Source: an uncultured Caulobacterales bacterium (GTDB lineage Bacteria; Pseudomonadota; Alphaproteobacteria; Caulobacterales; Maricaulaceae). Taken from it: a stretch of 64,000 bases of DNA. Of this stretch, positions 41,426 through 49,427 are shown in pieces. The translations under genes were made by a program, and so were the position numbers. The notes below the pieces were generated by a model. It was given only the letters and a program-made list of their open reading frames with translations. It ran no database searches and was not told the DNA's origin. The stretch's first letter is position 1, and each line of letters starts with the position of its first letter. Location: assembly GCA_938009235.1 (NCBI GenBank), contig CALLIK010000004.1, positions 491,725 through 555,724 of the forward strand, given 5' to 3'.

Positions 41426-41550
41426 GACGCGCCGTTCTGGCCCTGTCTTCACGGGCGGGGTCACCAGCGGAATGGCTGGAAATGGATTTGTTTGAATTCC
41501 TAAAATACTGGGACGAAGCTGTTCTGCTTTGGCCTGCAAAAGAAACCTAA
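41117..41550 (+). CDS. E+E' fusion made by -1 ribosomal frameshift
   Basis: Zero frame to the heptamer T TTT TTT at 41371-41377, then re-reading the last T: TCC AAA GCA continues open for 57 codons to TAA at 41548-41550, giving about 144 residues. The new C-terminus includes AELRRAVLALSSRAGSPAEW and LFEFLKYWDEAVLLW. This is the E' type of sequence that links the tape-measure chaperone in P2 and other myophages. No start codon opens the second frame by itself. Confidence 0.8.
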
Positions 41551-41582
41551 ACACTTAAGAGGTCGCAGCCGCGAAACCCTAG

Positions 41583-44249
41583 ATGAAAAGCCTGGCATTA
41601 AAAATCGTTATCGGTGCTGCGCTCGCTTCAGGGTTTGCTGCGACCACGCAAAAAGGCGGCGCACTGGTCACCAGTATGTCCAGCCAAATTGCGAAGACAG
41701 AGCAAAGCTTGTCGCGCGTCGATGGATTCCGAAAATTAAAGACAGGCATCCGCCAGGCCGAAGGCGCGTGGAAGTCCGCACAGACCCGCGTGAATAAACT
41801 GGCCGCCGAAATACAGAAGACAGATAAACCAACGAAAGAAATGACCCGCAATTTCGCCGCTGCAAAGCGCGAAGCGGCAGCGGCAAAAACAACTTACACC
41901 CGCCAGTCACAATCCCTTCAGGCCTTGCGCAACGATATGACCGCAGCGGGGCAATCGACACGCGGCCTGGTTACCCAGAACCGCGAACTGTCGCGAACCT
42001 ATGAGCGATTAAACGCCCAGCAAGTTCGCCTGTCAGCGCTAACGACAGCGCGTGATAAGAACCTGGAACGTCGGTCGGAGTTGCGCGGCAAGATGGTCGG
42101 CGCAGCTGTGCTGGCTGCCACTGTCGCTGCGCCGGTTAAGATGGCCCAGGACTTTGAAAGTTCGATGGCGGATGTGAAGAAGGTTGTGACCTTTGAGACA
42201 CCGCAGCAGTTCAAAGAAATGCGCTCTGACATTCTGAAGATGTCGACACAGCTGCCGATGGCCGCCACTGGCATCACAGAAATTTATGCAGCGGCAGGCC
42301 GTGCAGGTATTGCCCGCAATGAACTTCAAGGTTTCGCTAAAGACGCCATCAAGATGTCGATTGCGTTTGACATGACCGCTGAAGAAGCGGGCAGCGCGAT
42401 GACGGGTTTCCGGACGATCTTTAAACTGCCGCAGGCTGAAGTTGTTCGCCTTGGCGACGCCATCAACTTTCTTGATAATAATATGGATGCGACGGCTGGC
42501 GGCATCACGCGCATCATGCAGCGCTCTGGCGCGATGGCGAAAGTCTTTGGTCTAACAGCTGAAGAAAATGCGGCCCTTGCTGCGACGTTTCTGGAACTGA
42601 AGGTTCCTGTCGAAGTGGCAGGAACGGGCATGAATGCCATGTTCAACAGATTGGCGAATGCTGAAGGGCAGACGGATAAGTTCAAAGACGGCCTAGACAA
42701 AATCGGATTCAGCGCAAGCCAGATGAAGGCGATGATTGAAACAGATGCCAAGGGAGCGCTGGTTGAATTCTTGGACGCAGTGGATGGGTCTGATGACCAG
42801 TTGGCGTTGCTGTCTGATATGTTCGGCATGGAATATGGCGATGACATGGTTCGCCTTGTCAGCGGTTTGGATGGTTTGAAAAAAGCCTTTGGTCTGGTTG
42901 CGGATGAACAGGGTCACCTGAATTCCATGAGCGAAGAATATGAAGCCCGCGCTGCGACTTCAGCGAATAATACGATTATATTCCGCGCCCAGGTCAGTCG
43001 TCTGGCCGTGAATTTAGGAACTGTCCTGCTGCCTGCTGTGAATGCGGTGATGGCTGGACTGGGATTTGTGACGGACATCGTGGCTGGCGCGGCTGAACGC
43101 TTCCCATTGCTGACCACAGTGATCGTGGGCGGCGCTGCGGCGCTGGCTGTGTTGCATGTCACGACATTGGCCTATGCCTATGCGAAGACCTTTATGACGG
43201 CGGCCATCATTGGTGCAAAAATCCAGCTGGTGACACTTCGCGGCTGGGTCATCGCGACAAACCTGTCCATGCGGTCGCTGAATGTGACGTCATTGGTCAC
43301 GGCTGGACGGTTCCGCCTGTTGGCGGCTGGCGGTATGATTAAGGCCTTTGCAGGCAGTCTTTTGACATTGGCGCGCCTTGCCATCCCTGCTGTCATCACT
43401 GGAATGCGGGCGCTGACCCTCGCCATGCTGTTCAATCCTATCGGCTTAATCATCACAGGAATCGCCCTCGGCGCAGCGCTTATCATCAAATTCTGGAAGC
43501 CCATTTCTGGGTTCTTCAAATCGATGTGGCGCAAAGTGTCTGGAGCGGTGGCCGCTGCATTCAATGGTCTGAAGACTGTCTTTAGATGGTCGCCGCTGGG
43601 CTTGCTTACACGCGGCATTGGCGCAGGCGCACGGTTTATCGGCAATGTTTTCAAATCGCCATTCGGCGCGGTTAAAGGCCTCTGGTCTGGATTTAAGAAG
43701 GTCATGTCCTGGTCACCTGTCGGTTTGGTCACACGCGGCTGGGGCTCTCTGCCTGCTGTTTATAAGTCCCTGTTCGCCAAGGTGAAGAACATTGCGAAGC
43801 TGGCGATGGATGGTTTGAAGAACTTCCTGCTTGGCCCCATCAAACTGGTCGAAGGCCTTTGGAACAAACTGAAAGGTTTGGGCCGCAAGTCAAAAGACGC
43901 TGCTGTTCAAGTTGTTGAACCGCTTAAGCCAGCCTTAAGGGCGGGCGCGGCGACAGCGGCTGTGGCAGGTTCAGCCTTCATTGCGCCGTCTGCCTTTGCC
44001 GCTGACACCGCCACATCTAGTTCGCCATCACCGCAGGCTGTGGCGCGCGCAGTGATCCAGCCGTCCTCTGACCCTGTGCGCCGTGCGGCCATTTCCGCGC
44101 CATCTGCGCCGGTTAAATCTGGCGACATCCATTTGCATTTGACCTTCAGCGGTCCGGTTTACGGCGATGCGGATGCTTTGGCACAACATCTGCGCCCTGC
44201 TTTGGAGCGGATGCTAAGAGAAGCGAAGGACGCGAACCTGCATGACTGA
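41583..44249 (+). CDS. Tail tape measure protein
   Basis: 888 residues. N-terminal coiled-coil region (about 30-170), then the conserved TMP core SSMADVKKVVTFETPQQFKE, ITEIYAAAGRAGIARNELQG, AGSAMTGFRTIF and AGTGMNAMFNRLANAEGQ. Several hydrophobic segments follow (about 500-640) and two copies of a W-S-P-(L/V)-G-L-x-T-R-G motif near 650-720. Sets tail length and helps DNA entry. The following U gene starts in its last codons. Confidence 0.92.
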   Translation: MKSLALKIVIGAALASGFAATTQKGGALVTSMSSQIAKTEQSLSRVDGFRKLKTGIRQAEGAWKSAQTRVNKLAAEIQKTDKPTKEMTRNFAAAKREAAAAKTTYTRQSQSLQALRNDMTAAGQSTRGLVTQNRELSRTYERLNAQQVRLSALTTARDKNLERRSELRGKMVGAAVLAATVAAPVKMAQDFESSMADVKKVVTFETPQQFKEMRSDILKMSTQLPMAATGITEIYAAAGRAGIARNELQGFAKDAIKMSIAFDMTAEEAGSAMTGFRTIFKLPQAEVVRLGDAINFLDNNMDATAGGITRIMQRSGAMAKVFGLTAEENAALAATFLELKVPVEVAGTGMNAMFNRLANAEGQTDKFKDGLDKIGFSASQMKAMIETDAKGALVEFLDAVDGSDDQLALLSDMFGMEYGDDMVRLVSGLDGLKKAFGLVADEQGHLNSMSEEYEARAATSANNTIIFRAQVSRLAVNLGTVLLPAVNAVMAGLGFVTDIVAGAAERFPLLTTVIVGGAAALAVLHVTTLAYAYAKTFMTAAIIGAKIQLVTLRGWVIATNLSMRSLNVTSLVTAGRFRLLAAGGMIKAFAGSLLTLARLAIPAVITGMRALTLAMLFNPIGLIITGIALGAALIIKFWKPISGFFKSMWRKVSGAVAAAFNGLKTVFRWSPLGLLTRGIGAGARFIGNVFKSPFGAVKGLWSGFKKVMSWSPVGLVTRGWGSLPAVYKSLFAKVKNIAKLAMDGLKNFLLGPIKLVEGLWNKLKGLGRKSKDAAVQVVEPLKPALRAGAATAAVAGSAFIAPSAFAADTATSSSPSPQAVARAVIQPSSDPVRRAAISAPSAPVKSGDIHLHLTFSGPVYGDADALAQHLRPALERMLREAKDANLHD

Positions 44250-44634
44250 TGTGATGATGTCCCTGGGCGGTTTTAAGTTTGGTATTGCGACCGCTGCCTA
44301 TGAAGAAATGAGCAAACAGCACAGCTGGCGCTGGGCGCAACAGGATCGCGTGGGGCGCAAGCCAGCGCAGCAGGCCATCGGTCCAGATGCGTCGACTTTA
44401 TCCATCAAAGGCCGTGTGTTTCCGCACTGGAATGGCGGCCTGTCACAGATGATCGATTTGAAGGCGCTGGGCGATGAAATGAAGCCGCTGCTGATGGTCG
44501 ACGGAACTGGCCGCATCTGGGGCAAATGGGTCATCACAAAGATGGCTGAAACCCAGAAGCATTTGAATGAACTGGGCCAGCCGCGCCGCCAGGATTTCAC
44601 GCTGGACCTAAAGGAATATGGACCCGATGCCTAG
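44242..44634 (+). CDS. Tail protein U
   Basis: 130 residues. P2 U features: MMSLGGFKFGIATAAYEEMS, HSWRWAQQDRVGRKPAQQ, IKGRVFPHWNGGL and the end RRQDFTLDLKEYGPD. Tail terminator/assembly protein. Overlaps the tape measure by 8 nt and X by 8 nt. Confidence 0.9.
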   Translation: MTDVMMSLGGFKFGIATAAYEEMSKQHSWRWAQQDRVGRKPAQQAIGPDASTLSIKGRVFPHWNGGLSQMIDLKALGDEMKPLLMVDGTGRIWGKWVITKMAETQKHLNELGQPRRQDFTLDLKEYGPDA

Positions 44635-44857
44635 CACTATCACAACAGACATCACTGAATATGTGACCATCGAGGGCGATGTCCTGGATGCCGTCATCTT
44701 CCGAATATACGGCCAAGGGCCGGACGCATTAAGCGTTGTTATGGGCGCGAACCCGCACATCCGGTCTATGCCTGTTCATTTGTCTGTCGGCACTCGCCTT
44801 CATCTGCCATCATTGCCTGAAGCAGTTCCAGCCGCGCGCGTCCGGCTCTGGGATTAG
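44627..44857 (+). CDS. Tail protein X
   Basis: 76 residues from ATG at 44627 (or 79 from 44618). LysM-like pattern of P2 X: YVTIEGDVLDAVIFRIYGQG, ANPHIRSMPVHLSVGTRLHL. A short baseplate/tail-completion protein that may bind peptidoglycan. Sits between U and D, the usual place. Confidence 0.87.
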   Translation: MPSTITTDITEYVTIEGDVLDAVIFRIYGQGPDALSVVMGANPHIRSMPVHLSVGTRLHLPSLPEAVPAARVRLWD

Positions 44858-44859
44858 TC

Positions 44860-45861
44860 GTGAAGCCGATTTTTTCCATATCCGTCGACCAGTCCGACAT
44901 CACAGCGAAAGTCGCTGACCGGCTGCTGAACTTGCGCATCACTGATGAAGCTGGAATGAAGTCTGACACGGCCAGTCTGACCATCGACAATCGGGCAAAT
45001 GCTGTCGAGGTTCCACGGCGCGGCGTCATTATGAAAATCGCGCTGGGATATGACAAAACTGGCCTGGTCCAGATGGGCGCATATACTGTCGATGAAGTCA
45101 GCAGTGAAGGCCCAGTTCGGACGTTGACCATCAGCGCGAAAGCGGCAGACATGCAGGCGGGTCTAAAGGTCCGAAAAACCCGCGCCTGGGTTAACATCAC
45201 GCTGGGCGAACTTGTTGAAACCATCGCGGGTGAACATGATCTTCAGCCCCAGGTCACAGACGCGCTGGCTGCCATCGACATCGCGCCTGTCCCTTATAAG
45301 CAGCTGGACCAGACGAATGAATCCGATTTGCACCTGCTGACCCGTCTGGCGACACAATATGACGCCATCGCAAAGCCTGCGAATGGGTTTCTGCTGTTTG
45401 TTTCCAAGGGCGAAGCCAAGGCCGCCAGCGGGCAAGAATTATCAGCTGTCACGCTGACTGAAAGCGACGTGAAAACATTCCGCGCACGGGCTGCGGATCG
45501 CGGCAAATATGCTGCGGTGAAGGCTTACTATCTGGACGCTGAAACACAGCAGCGGGTTCCGGTCACATCAGGCGATGGCACACCTGTTTTCAGCCTGCGC
45601 CGGACCTACCCAGATGCGGCCCAGGCTGAAGGTGCTGCGGCATCAAAACTGGCCGCATTAAAGCGCGGAACTGCGACACTATCCCTGACCCTAGAAGGCC
45701 GCCCAGACATCACGGCGGAAACGCCGCTGACATTCGTGTCTGATGATGAATTGGCAAATGGTGAATGGGTCGTGACACGCGCTGAACATGAACTGTCTGG
45801 CCGTGCTGGCGGCGGTTTGACAACGCGCATCGATGCCGAAATTCCAAAGGAGAGAACCTAA
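44860..45861 (+). CDS. Late-control/baseplate hub protein D
   Basis: 333 residues from a GTG at 44860. P2 D features: DITAKVADRLLNLRITDEAG, DTASLTIDNR, TLTISAKAADMQAGLKVRK, and QTNESDLHLLTRLATQYDA. Forms the hub at the tube end, under the V spike. TAATG overlap with the nuclease-like gene. Confidence 0.93.
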   Translation: MKPIFSISVDQSDITAKVADRLLNLRITDEAGMKSDTASLTIDNRANAVEVPRRGVIMKIALGYDKTGLVQMGAYTVDEVSSEGPVRTLTISAKAADMQAGLKVRKTRAWVNITLGELVETIAGEHDLQPQVTDALAAIDIAPVPYKQLDQTNESDLHLLTRLATQYDAIAKPANGFLLFVSKGEAKAASGQELSAVTLTESDVKTFRARAADRGKYAAVKAYYLDAETQQRVPVTSGDGTPVFSLRRTYPDAAQAEGAAASKLAALKRGTATLSLTLEGRPDITAETPLTFVSDDELANGEWVVTRAEHELSGRAGGGLTTRIDAEIPKERT

Positions 45862-46412
45862 TGACTGAACCCATTTTAAGTCCTGCATATCGCTATGGCG
45901 CGCTAGTCACGGCCATCTATGACGCAGACACCATCATCTGTGACATAGACACCTTCGCGCACATGTGGAAAAAAGACGAAATCATCCGTCTTTACGGCAT
46001 CAATGCGCAGGAAATTAAGCGGTCCAAATCCAAGGGCATCGACAGTGATGATGTCCAGGTCGGATATGACCAGCGCGATGTCCTAATCGAAGCACTGGGA
46101 CTCGACCCAGAAAACTATCCGCGCAAGGTAAAATACCACGAAGTCGCTACATCCATAATCGAAGCGCTGGACATCGATGGCGACGGCGAACCTGATGATT
46201 TTGACTATCGCGTTTTACCGTCCCCAGTCTGGGTCGTCATCGAAACTGTGATGGACACATCAGGCAAGTTTGGTCGCCTTTTAGGCATCATCCACAAAGA
46301 CGGTCAAAACCTGAATGAAACCCTGCGCGACATCATCGGCGGCGTCGAATTTTATGATGGTAAAATCCACCCATCAGACACGCCCATCGTACCGCCAAAA
46401 AGGAAGGCTTAA
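45861..46412 (+). CDS. Staphylococcal-nuclease-like (thermonuclease) domain protein
   Basis: 183 residues. The SNase landmarks are present: metal-binding DADTI (Asp21, Asp23, Thr24), RLYGINAQE with Arg43 and Glu51 at the 8-residue spacing of catalytic Arg35/Glu43, and FGRLLG with Arg139 as counterpart of Arg87. An insertion of ~60 residues lies between the two halves (DVQVGYDQRDVLIEALGLDP onward). No signal peptide. It directly follows tail gene D, so it may be a virion nuclease or act on host DNA. Homology is by pattern only. Confidence 0.72.
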   Translation: MTEPILSPAYRYGALVTAIYDADTIICDIDTFAHMWKKDEIIRLYGINAQEIKRSKSKGIDSDDVQVGYDQRDVLIEALGLDPENYPRKVKYHEVATSIIEALDIDGDGEPDDFDYRVLPSPVWVVIETVMDTSGKFGRLLGIIHKDGQNLNETLRDIIGGVEFYDGKIHPSDTPIVPPKRKA

Positions 46413-46416
46413 GACC

Positions 46417-46632
46417 ATGACAGAACGCACTCAAATTGAACTCACACTTATCCTTTTTGTCGTCACTGAAAAGGCCGTCATGGTTGGTCGTGAAGACACA
46501 GATGAACTTGACGAAATCTGGCTTCCGAAACGGGCCATCGACTTTGAATCTGGTTACATCCCAGAAGCCGGTGATGAAGACGTAGTCGTCCTGATGCCTG
46601 AAGCCTTAGCCGTGAAAAAAGGACTGCTTTAA
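46417..46632 (+). CDS. Hypothetical small phage protein
   Basis: 71 residues from ATG at 46417 (AAGGAAGG upstream). Acidic, beta-like (LILFVVTEKAVMVGREDTDE, DEDVVVLMPEALAVKKGLL). Its phrasing resembles small proteins that check or modify nucleic acids but no family is certain. Confidence 0.55.
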   Translation: MTERTQIELTLILFVVTEKAVMVGREDTDELDEIWLPKRAIDFESGYIPEAGDEDVVVLMPEALAVKKGLL

Positions 46633-46633
46633 A

Positions 46634-47005
46634 ATGCGGTTTGAACCCATTCCAGAAGCCCGCGAAATCACTTGGGTTTGCCCAGGCGCACCCTTCATTT
46701 TCGATGTGGATGCCGTTGTGGATGCTGTCCCTGATGGCATTGCATTTGGTGTGGGCATTGCTGAAGAATTTAAGCGCATTTTCGTGATGTTCGATAGTGG
46801 GACGGAACCCCGTTTGGATGCCATTATCATCGATGACGGCGTGAAGTTATCGGTGGAAATCCCTGCGGATGTTACGGCAGGTTTTAAGGGCCGCGACAAG
46901 CTGATTTGGGTCGTTTACGAACTGCGCGATGGCAAGCCCTTTCCGCTGCTGAAGGGTCCGATACGTCTGGACGGGGGCGATCTGTTTGCAGGGTTTGGCG
47001 CATGA
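46634..47005 (+). CDS. Hypothetical phage protein
   Basis: 123 residues, beta-rich and acidic (WVCPGAPFIFDVDAVVDAVP, RIFVMFDSGTEPRLDAIIID, LIWVVYELRDGKPFPLLKGP). Likely a structural fibre-associated domain. Overlaps the next gene by ATGA. Not recognised. Confidence 0.58.
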   Translation: MRFEPIPEAREITWVCPGAPFIFDVDAVVDAVPDGIAFGVGIAEEFKRIFVMFDSGTEPRLDAIIIDDGVKLSVEIPADVTAGFKGRDKLIWVVYELRDGKPFPLLKGPIRLDGGDLFAGFGA

Positions 47006-47256
47006 AATTCCGTTTAAACAATACGCACCCGATGTTCGCCTGGCGCATCAACGGGCTAGACGCGGTGGAAATCATCCCTGCGGGGCAGCTTTCACGCGCG
47101 CCGCCCATCACCGTGCCAGCCGCGCCAGCCCTGTCTGCCGCTGCTATTATTGGCATAATCGATGACAGGTTGACTGAAGATAATGACCGCGATGATGCGG
47201 CTTATGAAGAAAAAACACCAAACTTACTTAACATCTACCGGAGTGCAAAACTATGA
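47002..47256 (+). CDS. Hypothetical small phage protein
   Basis: 84 residues from ATG at 47002. Starts KFRLNNTHPMFAWRINGLD; an Ala/Pro-rich middle; acidic end. ATGA overlaps at both ends place it in the terminal fibre operon. Confidence 0.55.
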   Translation: MKFRLNNTHPMFAWRINGLDAVEIIPAGQLSRAPPITVPAAPALSAAAIIGIIDDRLTEDNDRDDAAYEEKTPNLLNIYRSAKL

Positions 47257-47837
47257 TACAGAATTCAAACTTAGCCTTATTGGCGTCAGAAATGGGCGCT
47301 GATATTAAAGGCGCTAATGACAACATTGCGCTATTTGGCGCATTGTTAAACGCCAATGCGGGCGACCTTAATGGTCTATCAACTACCGCAAAAAACACGG
47401 TCGTCGCTGCGATCAATGAAGTGTTAGGCATCGCAAATTCCGCCGCATCGTCTGGATATTCGGATGTCAAAGCCGATGCGCGCATTCAGCAGGCGAAAGG
47501 CAGCCTAGCAACGGGCGCAGCAGATAAGTGGGTTTCCACAGCTGATGCGATTGCCGAATTTGCCAATATAAAAGCCCAGGCTGTCATGGCTGCCGTGGAT
47601 CAAATCACAGGCGGCGCAGGTGCAGCTTTCGACACATTATTGAAAATCCAAACCGATTTGGACGGCGACCAAACTGTCCTCGATAACTTGTTAGCAGCTG
47701 TAAATAAGCGCGTTGCGGTCGATCAAACCCAATCCTTCACGGCTGCTGAAAAGCTAAAAGGCTGCGAAAATTTGGGCATCGGTGACCCAGCCACAGACTT
47801 CCTGGGCGCATATCAAACTGCGCGTGATGCGGTCTAG
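47253..47837 (+). CDS. Tail-fibre-like helical/coiled-coil protein
   Basis: 194 residues. Repetitive helical composition (TTAKNTVVAAINEVLGIANS, AQAVMAAVDQITGGAGAAFD, TLLKIQTDLDGDQTVLDNLL), typical of shaft regions of phage fibres and glycine-rich tail proteins. Followed directly by a beta-rich tip-like protein. Receptor-binding role is inference. Confidence 0.6.
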   Translation: MIQNSNLALLASEMGADIKGANDNIALFGALLNANAGDLNGLSTTAKNTVVAAINEVLGIANSAASSGYSDVKADARIQQAKGSLATGAADKWVSTADAIAEFANIKAQAVMAAVDQITGGAGAAFDTLLKIQTDLDGDQTVLDNLLAAVNKRVAVDQTQSFTAAEKLKGCENLGIGDPATDFLGAYQTARDAV

Positions 47838-47839
47838 TC

Positions 47840-48349
47840 ATGACAAGTTTTTCCGACATTAAGGCTGCTTTGGTCGCAATCGGGAACGATATGAAAACCG
47901 CTCTCGCCAGTTCTGGCGGGGGTGGAACTTCGATTGCTCAAGTGAGAAATACCGACACAAGCACGAATATCAATGGTGCGTCCTGGGGTGACAGGCCCGT
48001 TAATGGCATCACAGACTTTATGGATGCTGATTTTTCCCTTGGGACCAATGGCATTATTTGCAACTTTTCGGGCCGTGTGAAAGCCACGGCGCATATTGGC
48101 TACACGACAATAGGTGCGCGTGTGAGCGTGAATGTCGGCATTGCTGTTGCGGGCGTGGATCAACCCGTCAAAGGTAAGAGCGGATATGTCAGAGCGGCAA
48201 GTGGTCACAATGAAGCGACTGGAACAGCGCAGCAATACATCACTGTATTATCTGGCGATGAAGTAACATTGCGCACATTTGGGGAAGCTGTTGGAACGGC
48301 AACAGTCATGGACAACGGCGGCTGCATATTGCTGTTAGAGCGGCAGTAG
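47840..48349 (+). CDS. Fibre tip-like protein, last prophage gene
   Basis: 169 residues. Gly-rich hinge ASSGGGGTS, then a compact beta domain (GIICNFSGRVKATAHIGYTT, VNVGIAVAGVDQPVKGKSGY, QYITVLSGDEVTLRTFGEA) of C1q/TNF-like look, as in many phage fibre heads. Probably recognises the host surface. No assembly chaperone gene follows. Confidence 0.62.
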   Translation: MTSFSDIKAALVAIGNDMKTALASSGGGGTSIAQVRNTDTSTNINGASWGDRPVNGITDFMDADFSLGTNGIICNFSGRVKATAHIGYTTIGARVSVNVGIAVAGVDQPVKGKSGYVRAASGHNEATGTAQQYITVLSGDEVTLRTFGEAVGTATVMDNGGCILLLERQ

Positions 48350-48440
48350 GGTTCAACGGCTAGGGGCCGCTGTAAGGCATACACATGGCTTGTTCAGCTT
48401 GAGCCACACACCATAGCAACGTTTGACACGGGCGATGTGC

Positions 48441-48463
48441 GGCCATATGGCGGCCATATAGGA
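48441..48463. repeat. Tandem 11-bp repeat (GCGGCCATATG / GCGGCCATATA)
   Basis: Two adjacent copies inside the non-coding right end of the prophage, each with a GCCATATGGC-type palindrome at the join. Possibly a binding site of a phage or host protein. Confidence 0.45.
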
Positions 48464-48501
48464 AGGCTTTAAAGCGTGCTTAAACCCCCGACATTCACCA
48501 C

Positions 48502-48613
48502 ATTCTTGGCACCGCATTTTTTCGCGCTACACCCTGCGGGGCTGAAGGGAAAAGGGAAAAGCACCCTGGCGGGGCTTTCCTTCGTTTTTGGCAGCGCTTA
48601 CGCGCGCCCTACA
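48502..48613 (-). promoter_or_regulatory. Right-end transposase sites R1 and R2
   Basis: Read on the minus strand. R1 starts at the prophage end (48613) TGTAGGGCGCGCG, with CTGCC at base 20. R2 starts at 48532 TGTAGCGCG, with TGCC again at base 21 and 81 bp between the two. The same spacing as in L1-L3 makes them MuA-type binding sites. The last few bases of R1 also serve as the end of the cinA reading frame. Confidence 0.65.
48553..48580. terminator. Possible terminator at the prophage right end
   Basis: Imperfect GC-rich stem AAAGCACCC / GGGGCTTT with loop TGGC, followed on the plus strand by TTCGTTTTT. It could end the rightward late transcript inside the prophage. Confidence 0.45.
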
Positions 48614-49362
48614 CAAACTAACGAATCTATCAACGCCTCTATCTCGAGACGAACGACATTCAACTGTCCTTCGTCCAAACCTCGGGCCACAAAATTGATG
48701 CCGCGATGACCGTCCTTGAACCAAGGGTAACTCCCGATAGACACGTCAGGATGAGCCCCTGCAATTGTGCTCAAGCCTGCAGCCACGTCGCCCTCACCAA
48801 CATTCGTCGTCGCGACAGATATTTGATGAACCTCGTCTCCGCCCTCAATGCGGTGCGCTATATCCGCCAACATACCCTTCATAATGCGGGGTACGCCTGC
48901 CAAAGTGAAAACATTACGGGTCTGAAACCCTGGCGCTTTACTGACAGGGTTCGCAATCAAAGATGCGCCATCAGGTATGCGCGCCATGCGTCGCCGCGCG
49001 GCGTTAAAGTCTCGTCCTTCGTAAAGGGGGCGTAGAATGGCCAACGCGTCTTCGCGTTCCGATATGCCCAGATCAAATGCGCGTGCTATGCAGTCCGCAG
49101 TAATGTCATCATGTGTCGGACCAATACCGCCAGTCGTGAAGACATAATCATAACGATCAGAAAATGTACGAACTGTCGATGTAATCGTCTCAGCGTCATC
49201 GGACAGTATTCTAGCCTCGCTAACTTGAACGCCTAGCGGTGCTAGAAATGTTGCGATTGTCGCGAGATTCGTATCTTGCGTTCGGCCTGACAATAGCTCG
49301 TCCCCTATCAATAGGATGCCCGCTGTGACGGTTGTGGATTTAGGTGTTTTCGTATCTGTCAT
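48598..49362 (-). CDS. CinA-like molybdopterin-binding domain protein, 3' end altered by prophage insertion
   Basis: 254 residues of the competence/damage-inducible CinA N-terminal (MoCF_BD) family: TAGILLIGDELLSGRTQDTN, DYVFTTGGIGPTHDDITADC and FTLAGVPRIMKGML. These proteins bind molybdopterin-like or ADP-ribose-type ligands. The last host codons are ...GTT TG; the prophage end then supplies TGT GTA GGG CGC GCG TAA, so the final CVGRA is phage-coded. Joining the two flanks without the prophage gives GTT TGA, i.e. a stop right after ...IDSLV. The change is small and probably leaves the protein active. Confidence 0.9.
   Translation of the reverse strand: MTDTKTPKSTTVTAGILLIGDELLSGRTQDTNLATIATFLAPLGVQVSEARILSDDAETITSTVRTFSDRYDYVFTTGGIGPTHDDITADCIARAFDLGISEREDALAILRPLYEGRDFNAARRRMARIPDGASLIANPVSKAPGFQTRNVFTLAGVPRIMKGMLADIAHRIEGGDEVHQISVATTNVGEGDVAAGLSTIAGAHPDVSIGSYPWFKDGHRGINFVARGLDEGQLNVVRLEIEALIDSLVCVGRA
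48614..48618. repeat. Target-site duplication, right copy (CAAAC)
   Basis: Identical to 11532-11536; directly follows the prophage end ...CCCTACA. Confidence 0.85.
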
Positions 49363-49427
49363 AATTGCTCGGTTACAGCCCTACATTTCTGGTGGCAACC
49401 ACGCAAAGAGCGCCCTATATTGGGAGC

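Larger units (their letters stand above)
11537..48613 (+). mobile_element. Complete Mu-like transposable prophage (Mu-type head, P2-type tail)
   Basis: The 37,077-bp element is bounded by CAAAC duplications and by terminal inverted repeats: left TGTAAGGCGCAC, right (reverse complement) TGTAGGGCGCGC, both followed at base 20 by CTGCCAAA. Gene order follows Mu for regulation, transposition and head (repressor, ner, A, B, gam, gp16, mor, lysis, gp27-gp37) and P2 for the contractile tail. All essential modules look intact, so it could be inducible. It is inserted in the stop codon of the host cinA-like gene. Confidence 0.93.

Noticed and set aside
41426..41582. Separate gene between E and the tape measure
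   Set aside because: No start codon in the open frame; it is the E' part reached by frameshifting.
44298..44600. Long antisense frames inside tail genes
   Set aside because: Shadow frames caused by the strong codon bias of the phage genes.
48476..48709. 77-codon plus-strand frame across the right prophage end
   Set aside because: Spans the prophage/host junction and runs antisense to the cinA-like gene; no family signal.
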